Source: JACVRN01 sp036389255 (lineage in GTDB: Bacteria; Acidobacteriota; Blastocatellia; Pyrinomonadales; Pyrinomonadaceae). Taken from it: DNA of 64,000 nt. Location of the stretch: positions 31,635 through 95,634 of the forward strand of contig DASVQI010000021.1 in assembly GCA_036389255.1 (NCBI GenBank), read 5' to 3'. Positions 60,811-64,000 of the stretch are shown here, piece after piece. The stretch's first letter is position 1. Each line of letters begins with the position of its first letter. A model generated the notes under the pieces. The model did not search any database, was not told the origin of the DNA, and saw only the letters and a list, made by a program, of their open reading frames with translations. Both the position numbers and the translations under genes were made by a program.

Positions 60811-62202
60811 GTGCTTGAGAACGCTGAAAAGAGGGCTGGCAGATTCAGCAGGCGAGTGCGCTATGGCCAGAAGCGTCTGAAGCGTCTCTCGGAAACTGCC
60901 TCTCTGGGCGGCATCTTCCTCTCATTTCTTTACGTTGGACTGACCGGATTCGGCGGAGGGCTGGCCGTCATGGCGCAGATTCGCGTGCTGGCCGTCCGCA
61001 GCCGTCGCTGGTTCACGGAGCACGAGTTTGCGGAAGCCTTCGCACTGGCGCAGAGCCTGCCGGGCACGAACGCCGGTAACGCCGTCACCTACATTGGCTG
61101 GCGTCTGCGGGGGCTGCGCGGCGCGGCTGTTGCGATGGCCGGATTCATACTGCCTTCCATGTTGATGATGATAGGGCTCGCCATTGGCTATCGTCATCTG
61201 CGGCAGTTGCCGAACATGGACAGGCTCTTTCTAGGGCTGAACGCGGCGGTCGTAGCGCTCATCGTCGTCACAGCTTGGCGCATGGGCCGAAACACTTTGA
61301 CGAAGCCGTGGCAGTGGTACGTGGCCGTCTTCTCGTGCCTGTCGGTGGTAACCTTCGGCGCGACCATTATCGAAGTCATACTGGCGGCTGGCCTCGTTGG
61401 CATCTACATAGATTCTTTCGCGGAGCGGCGCTGGCAGCGCTGGCGGCGCATAAGGCGGCTGGCCGCGCGCCGGCGCGAGCGACTGGCCGAGCTTGAGGCA
61501 AAGAACTTTGTCGGCGGATACCTGACGCGCGCGATGGCCGAAGAGAGAGTCCGCCGCGCCGCGCACGAGGATGAAGAAGAAGCTGAAAAGACTGAGGACG
61601 GTCAGGCATCTTCCAATAGCACAAGCCTTCATTCCGTAGCATTCCTGCTCGCGGCTATGCCTGTGCTTGCTAAAGCCGCCCTTCTCATAACTCTTTCGAT
61701 GATTTTTCTGAGAATCGGGGCGGTCACTTTCGGTGGCGGCTTCGTCATGGTTCCGCTCATAGAAGCGGAGGTCGTCAACACGCACGGCTGGCTGACGCAT
61801 CAGGAGTTCGCGGACGCGACCGCGCTCGGCCAACTCACGCCCGGCCCTGTGCTCATCACGGCGACCTTCATAGGCTATCGTGTGGCGGGCACGCTCGGCG
61901 CTCTCTTCGCCACCATCAGCGTCTTTCTTCCGGCCTTCATCATGACGATTGTCGCGGGCTCCTACCTGAGGCGCTTTCGCGCCAACCGGCAGGTGCAGGC
62001 ATTCCTGCGCGGCGTCACACCTGCTGTCGTGGGGCTGCTCGCAGCCGCTTCATGGAGCATAGGCCGCGCCGGGCTGCACTCTTGGGTAGGCATACTGATT
62101 ATGATTGCCTGCGCCGCCGTGCTGCTCAGGTTCCGGCCGAATCCCTTCTGGGTCATCATGGGAGCGGGCATGACGCACCTGCTAATCGGGATGCTCTCTT
62201 AA
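60811..62202 (+). CDS. ChrA-type chromate transporter, two-domain form
   Basis: A 463-residue long-chain CHR protein. Domain 1 (about 33-215) carries VGLTGFGGGLAVMAQI and QSLPGTNAGNAVTYIG; domain 2 (about 280-455) carries IGAVTFGGGFVMVPLIE and GQLTPGPVLITATFIGY, the two GGG and PG(P/T) motifs of each half. Between them is a ~65-residue charged cytoplasmic linker (RRLAARRRERLAELE, then acidic). It exports chromate or a related oxyanion by proton-coupled transport. GTG 60811 is the only likely start. It precedes a MarR regulator but with its own gap of 66 nt. Confidence 0.9.
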   Translation: MLENAEKRAGRFSRRVRYGQKRLKRLSETASLGGIFLSFLYVGLTGFGGGLAVMAQIRVLAVRSRRWFTEHEFAEAFALAQSLPGTNAGNAVTYIGWRLRGLRGAAVAMAGFILPSMLMMIGLAIGYRHLRQLPNMDRLFLGLNAAVVALIVVTAWRMGRNTLTKPWQWYVAVFSCLSVVTFGATIIEVILAAGLVGIYIDSFAERRWQRWRRIRRLAARRRERLAELEAKNFVGGYLTRAMAEERVRRAAHEDEEEAEKTEDGQASSNSTSLHSVAFLLAAMPVLAKAALLITLSMIFLRIGAVTFGGGFVMVPLIEAEVVNTHGWLTHQEFADATALGQLTPGPVLITATFIGYRVAGTLGALFATISVFLPAFIMTIVAGSYLRRFRANRQVQAFLRGVTPAVVGLLAAASWSIGRAGLHSWVGILIMIACAAVLLRFRPNPFWVIMGAGMTHLLIGMLS

Positions 62203-62236
62203 AGAACGTATGGATTTGACAGAGTGGCGGAGATGG

Positions 62237-62266
62237 TTTAATATTGAACTATCTTAACTTGAACTA
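62237..62266 (+). promoter_or_regulatory. Probable MarR operator upstream of its own gene
   Basis: TTTAATATTGAACTAT (62237-62252) followed by a second TTGAACTA (62259-62266), ending 2 nt before the MarR start codon. The reverse complement of the 16-mer recurs with one change at 62736-62751 before the pirin gene, so this is a likely autoregulatory binding site. Confidence 0.55.
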
Positions 62267-62268
62267 AT

Positions 62269-62721
62269 ATGGGAACGCGGCACAAAGGAGCAAGTAGGGA
62301 GGTCAAGGCGCTTGATGCTTATATCAAGCTGATGCGCGCGGCTGAGAGCGTGAGCGCGCGGCTCGCGCCGCATCTGGCAAAGGCAGGGCTGACCGTGAGC
62401 CAGTTCGGCGCGCTCGAAGCCCTATATCACCTTGGGCCTCTCTGCCAGCGCGACTTGGGAAAGAAGATTCTCAAGAGCGGCGGCAACATCACAATGGTCG
62501 TGGACAATCTGGAAAAGCGCGGACTGGTTGAGCGGGTGCGCGCCGAGAGCGACCGGCGCTACGTCACCGTTAATCTGACGAAGACGGGGCGCAAGCTGAT
62601 TGGCGAGCTTTTCCCGCGTCACGCGGGCGCTATACGCGAAGAGATGTGCGTGCTGTCGGACGCGGAGCTGGAGAAACTGGGAAGCCTCTGCAAGCGTGTC
62701 GGGCTCAAAGCGAAGGCTTAG
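62269..62721 (+). CDS. MarR family transcriptional regulator
   Basis: A 150-residue winged-helix regulator: recognition region LCQRDLGKKILKSGGNITMVVDNLEKRGLVERVRAESDRRYVTVNLTKTGRKL, with dimer helices at both ends. It begins at ATG 62269, immediately after a candidate operator. The pirin gene 61 nt downstream has the same motif in its leader. MarR-pirin pairs usually respond to phenolics, quinones or oxidants; a similar role is likely here. A single Cys (C140) in the C-terminal helix could be redox-active. Confidence 0.9.
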   Translation: MGTRHKGASREVKALDAYIKLMRAAESVSARLAPHLAKAGLTVSQFGALEALYHLGPLCQRDLGKKILKSGGNITMVVDNLEKRGLVERVRAESDRRYVTVNLTKTGRKLIGELFPRHAGAIREEMCVLSDAELEKLGSLCKRVGLKAKA

Positions 62722-62735
62722 GTTTTTTTGCGGTA

Positions 62736-62751
62736 ATAGTTCAATGTTAAA
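62736..62751. promoter_or_regulatory. Probable MarR operator upstream of the pirin gene
   Basis: ATAGTTCAATGTTAAA is the reverse complement of the MarR upstream site TTTAATATTGAACTAT with one change. It lies 31 nt before the pirin ATG. Confidence 0.5.
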
Positions 62752-62782
62752 GCATATGGATTTTGAAAGGGGATGAACAGAG

Positions 62783-63481
62783 ATGATTACAGTTCGCAGG
62801 GCAGAAGAGCGCGGCCACTTCAATTTCGGGTGGCTCAATACTTATCACACCTTCTCGTTCGGAGACTATTACGACCCGCGCAACATGGGCTTTCGCTCGC
62901 TGCGCGTCATTAACGAGGACTGGGTGAAGGAGGGACGCGGCTTTCCCACGCACCCGCACAGGGACATGGAGATAATCACCTACATTCTGTCGGGCGCACT
63001 TGAGCATAGAGACAGCATGGGCACAGGCTCCGTGATTCGTCCCGGCGAGGTGCAGCGCATGAGCGCTGGCACTGGCGTCACACACAGCGAGCGCAATCCA
63101 TCGGGCGAGGAACCCGTCCATCTTCTGCAAATCTGGATTATGCCGGATAAGAGGAACTACCAGCCCAGCTACGAGCAGAAGGCTTACACGGATGAAGAGA
63201 AGCGCGGCGGGCTTAGACTGATAGCTTCGCCCGACGGCTCGGATGACTCCGTCACTATTCATCAGGACGCGCGACTCTTTTCCAGCCTGCTTGAGGCGGG
63301 GCAGAAGATTCAGCACAAGCTCGAGCCGAACCGTCACGCGTGGGTGCAGGTGGCGCGCGGCGCAATTGACATAAACGGCACACAGCTCAATCAATCGGAC
63401 GGCGCTGCCATAAGCCGGGAGGAATTGCTTGAGATTACGGCGCGCGAAGGGAGCGAGATTCTTCTGTTCGACCTTGCGTGA
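62783..63481 (+). CDS. Pirin-family cupin protein (YhaK-like)
   Basis: A 232-residue double-cupin protein. The N-terminal cupin shows FPTHPHRDMEIITYILSGALEHRDSMG, giving metal ligands H57, H59 (HPH) and H101 and E103 (THSERNPS). Characterised members such as YhaK/YhhW have quercetin 2,3-dioxygenase activity or act as redox sensors. AAAGGGGATG lies before ATG 62783. It is co-regulated with MarR through a shared operator motif and closed by a strong terminator. Confidence 0.92.
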   Translation: MITVRRAEERGHFNFGWLNTYHTFSFGDYYDPRNMGFRSLRVINEDWVKEGRGFPTHPHRDMEIITYILSGALEHRDSMGTGSVIRPGEVQRMSAGTGVTHSERNPSGEEPVHLLQIWIMPDKRNYQPSYEQKAYTDEEKRGGLRLIASPDGSDDSVTIHQDARLFSSLLEAGQKIQHKLEPNRHAWVQVARGAIDINGTQLNQSDGAAISREELLEITAREGSEILLFDLA

Positions 63482-63552
63482 AGTTTAAGAGGAGTAAAGA
63501 GAAGGGACAGCAAGGCTACGGAAAGGGAGCGCGGCGGGCGCTAAAAATCAAG

Positions 63553-63597
63553 AGGCGTAGATGAGTGACCGAGTTGAATCATTCATCTACGCCTTTT
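63553..63597 (+). terminator. Rho-independent terminator after the pirin gene
   Basis: A 16-bp stem with one G-U pair (63553-63568 with 63579-63594), 10-nt loop, then TTTT. It ends the MarR-pirin unit and lies 40 nt before the stop of the converging sigma gene. Confidence 0.85.
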
Positions 63598-63636
63598 CTT
63601 CAAGCTTTCCCTAGAGGCCGCGAGCCATGCACGGCT

Positions 63637-64000
63637 TTACCGGAGCCCAACCTGCTTTCTGAGCAGACCTCTTAATTTCATTCTGGCTTTATGAAGCTGT
63701 GATTTACTCGTCCCCACACTGCACCCCAGCATTCTGGCTATCTCCTCATGCTCGTGCCCTTCCACATCGTGCAAGATGAAGACCGTCCTGTAGCCCGGAG
63801 GCAACTGTCCCACAGCCTTATCCAATGCTATCCTGTCCACCACCGGCATCTGCATCGGATTCTCAGTCCCTCTGACCACCTGCACTGGCGTCTCTCCATC
63901 CTCTGTGGTCTGCTCCATCCTCACGCCGCGCTTCCTGAAATGCATCAATACCTGATTGACGGTTAAGCGGTGCAGCCATGTGGTGAAGGCAGATTCTCCA
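63637..64000 (-). CDS. ECF sigma factor, partial (runs off the window)
   Basis: The frame is open to the window end: codons before the TTG at 63946-63948 continue as GESAFTTWLHRLTVNQVLMHFRKRG, so that TTG is not a start. The protein shows end of region 2 and a full region 4 (LPPGYRTVFILHDVEGHEHEEIARMLGCSVGTSKSQLHKARMKLRGLL). It is a close paralogue of the sigma factor at 10097-10714, with about two-thirds identity by eye over the shared part and the same GETPVQVVRGTENP linker. Its anti-sigma partner, if any, would lie at lower coordinates, but none is seen. Confidence 0.88.
   Translation of the reverse strand, partial: GESAFTTWLHRLTVNQVLMHFRKRGVRMEQTTEDGETPVQVVRGTENPMQMPVVDRIALDKAVGQLPPGYRTVFILHDVEGHEHEEIARMLGCSVGTSKSQLHKARMKLRGLLRKQVGLR

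Noticed and set aside
1..64000. tRNA, rRNA, CRISPR array, IS element, replication origin
   Set aside because: Looked for by eye and not found; a covariance-model search would be needed to exclude small RNA genes.

Overview
The window looks like chromosome of an Acidobacteriota bacterium, most likely class Blastocatellia. I infer this from the high G+C, the Oar-type TonB-dependent receptor with an N-terminal carboxypeptidase-regulatory domain, and above all a tandem run of seven orphan MacB/FtsX-like permeases of the ADOP (acidobacterial duplicated orphan permease) type. The genus cannot be fixed from sequence alone. I see no rRNA, tRNA, CRISPR array, transposase or prophage block.

Layout. 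1-4055: DUF5666-like protein (5' partial) and an Oar-like outer-membrane receptor, both with Gly/Arg-rich tracts. 4258-8545: an accessory island holding an Asp-rich repeat peptide, a JmjC/cupin oxygenase, a sucrase-ferredoxin-like [2Fe-2S] protein and five small, low-complexity hydrophilic proteins, punctuated by very strong hairpins. 8790-10714: secreted tyrosine phosphatase, zinc-finger anti-sigma factor and ECF sigma factor. 11027-17100: sugar or polyol ABC importer with a TIM-barrel isomerase/epimerase and a Gfo/Idh/MocA dehydrogenase, read as one catabolic operon. 17205-19535: TonB receptor. 19729-22367: a soluble MgtE-N/CBS protein overlapping an NRAMP-like transporter with altered metal-site residues, a likely Mg2+ unit. 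22379-29657: mixed housekeeping genes (membrane and secreted unknowns, Sak4-like ATPase, homoserine dehydrogenase, NUDIX, acyltransferase, thioesterase, 3-methyladenine glycosylase). 29791-35853: a giant thioester alpha-2-macroglobulin. 36069-60782: zinc-ribbon protein, then two ABC ATPases, one periplasmic adaptor, seven ADOP permeases with an SDYE-repeat protein among them, and an NtrC-type regulator with its sensor kinase; a possible sigma-54 promoter lies in front. 60811-64000: ChrA transporter, MarR regulator, pirin, and a second ECF sigma factor running off the end.

Most interesting points. (1) 4258-6878: the peptide has a Glu-only, Asp-free N-terminal third and an Asp-rich, Glu-free repeat region, next to an Fe(II)/2-oxoglutarate-type oxygenase and an iron-sulfur protein. 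This is a candidate peptide-modification system, possibly Asp hydroxylation (inference). (2) The MgtE-N/CBS plus NRAMP pair. (3) Four families of dispersed palindromic repeats, two of them with compensatory base changes between copies and one G-quadruplex-like family found in front of two unrelated ABC ATPase genes. (4) The ADOP array, with signs of serial duplication and gene conversion.
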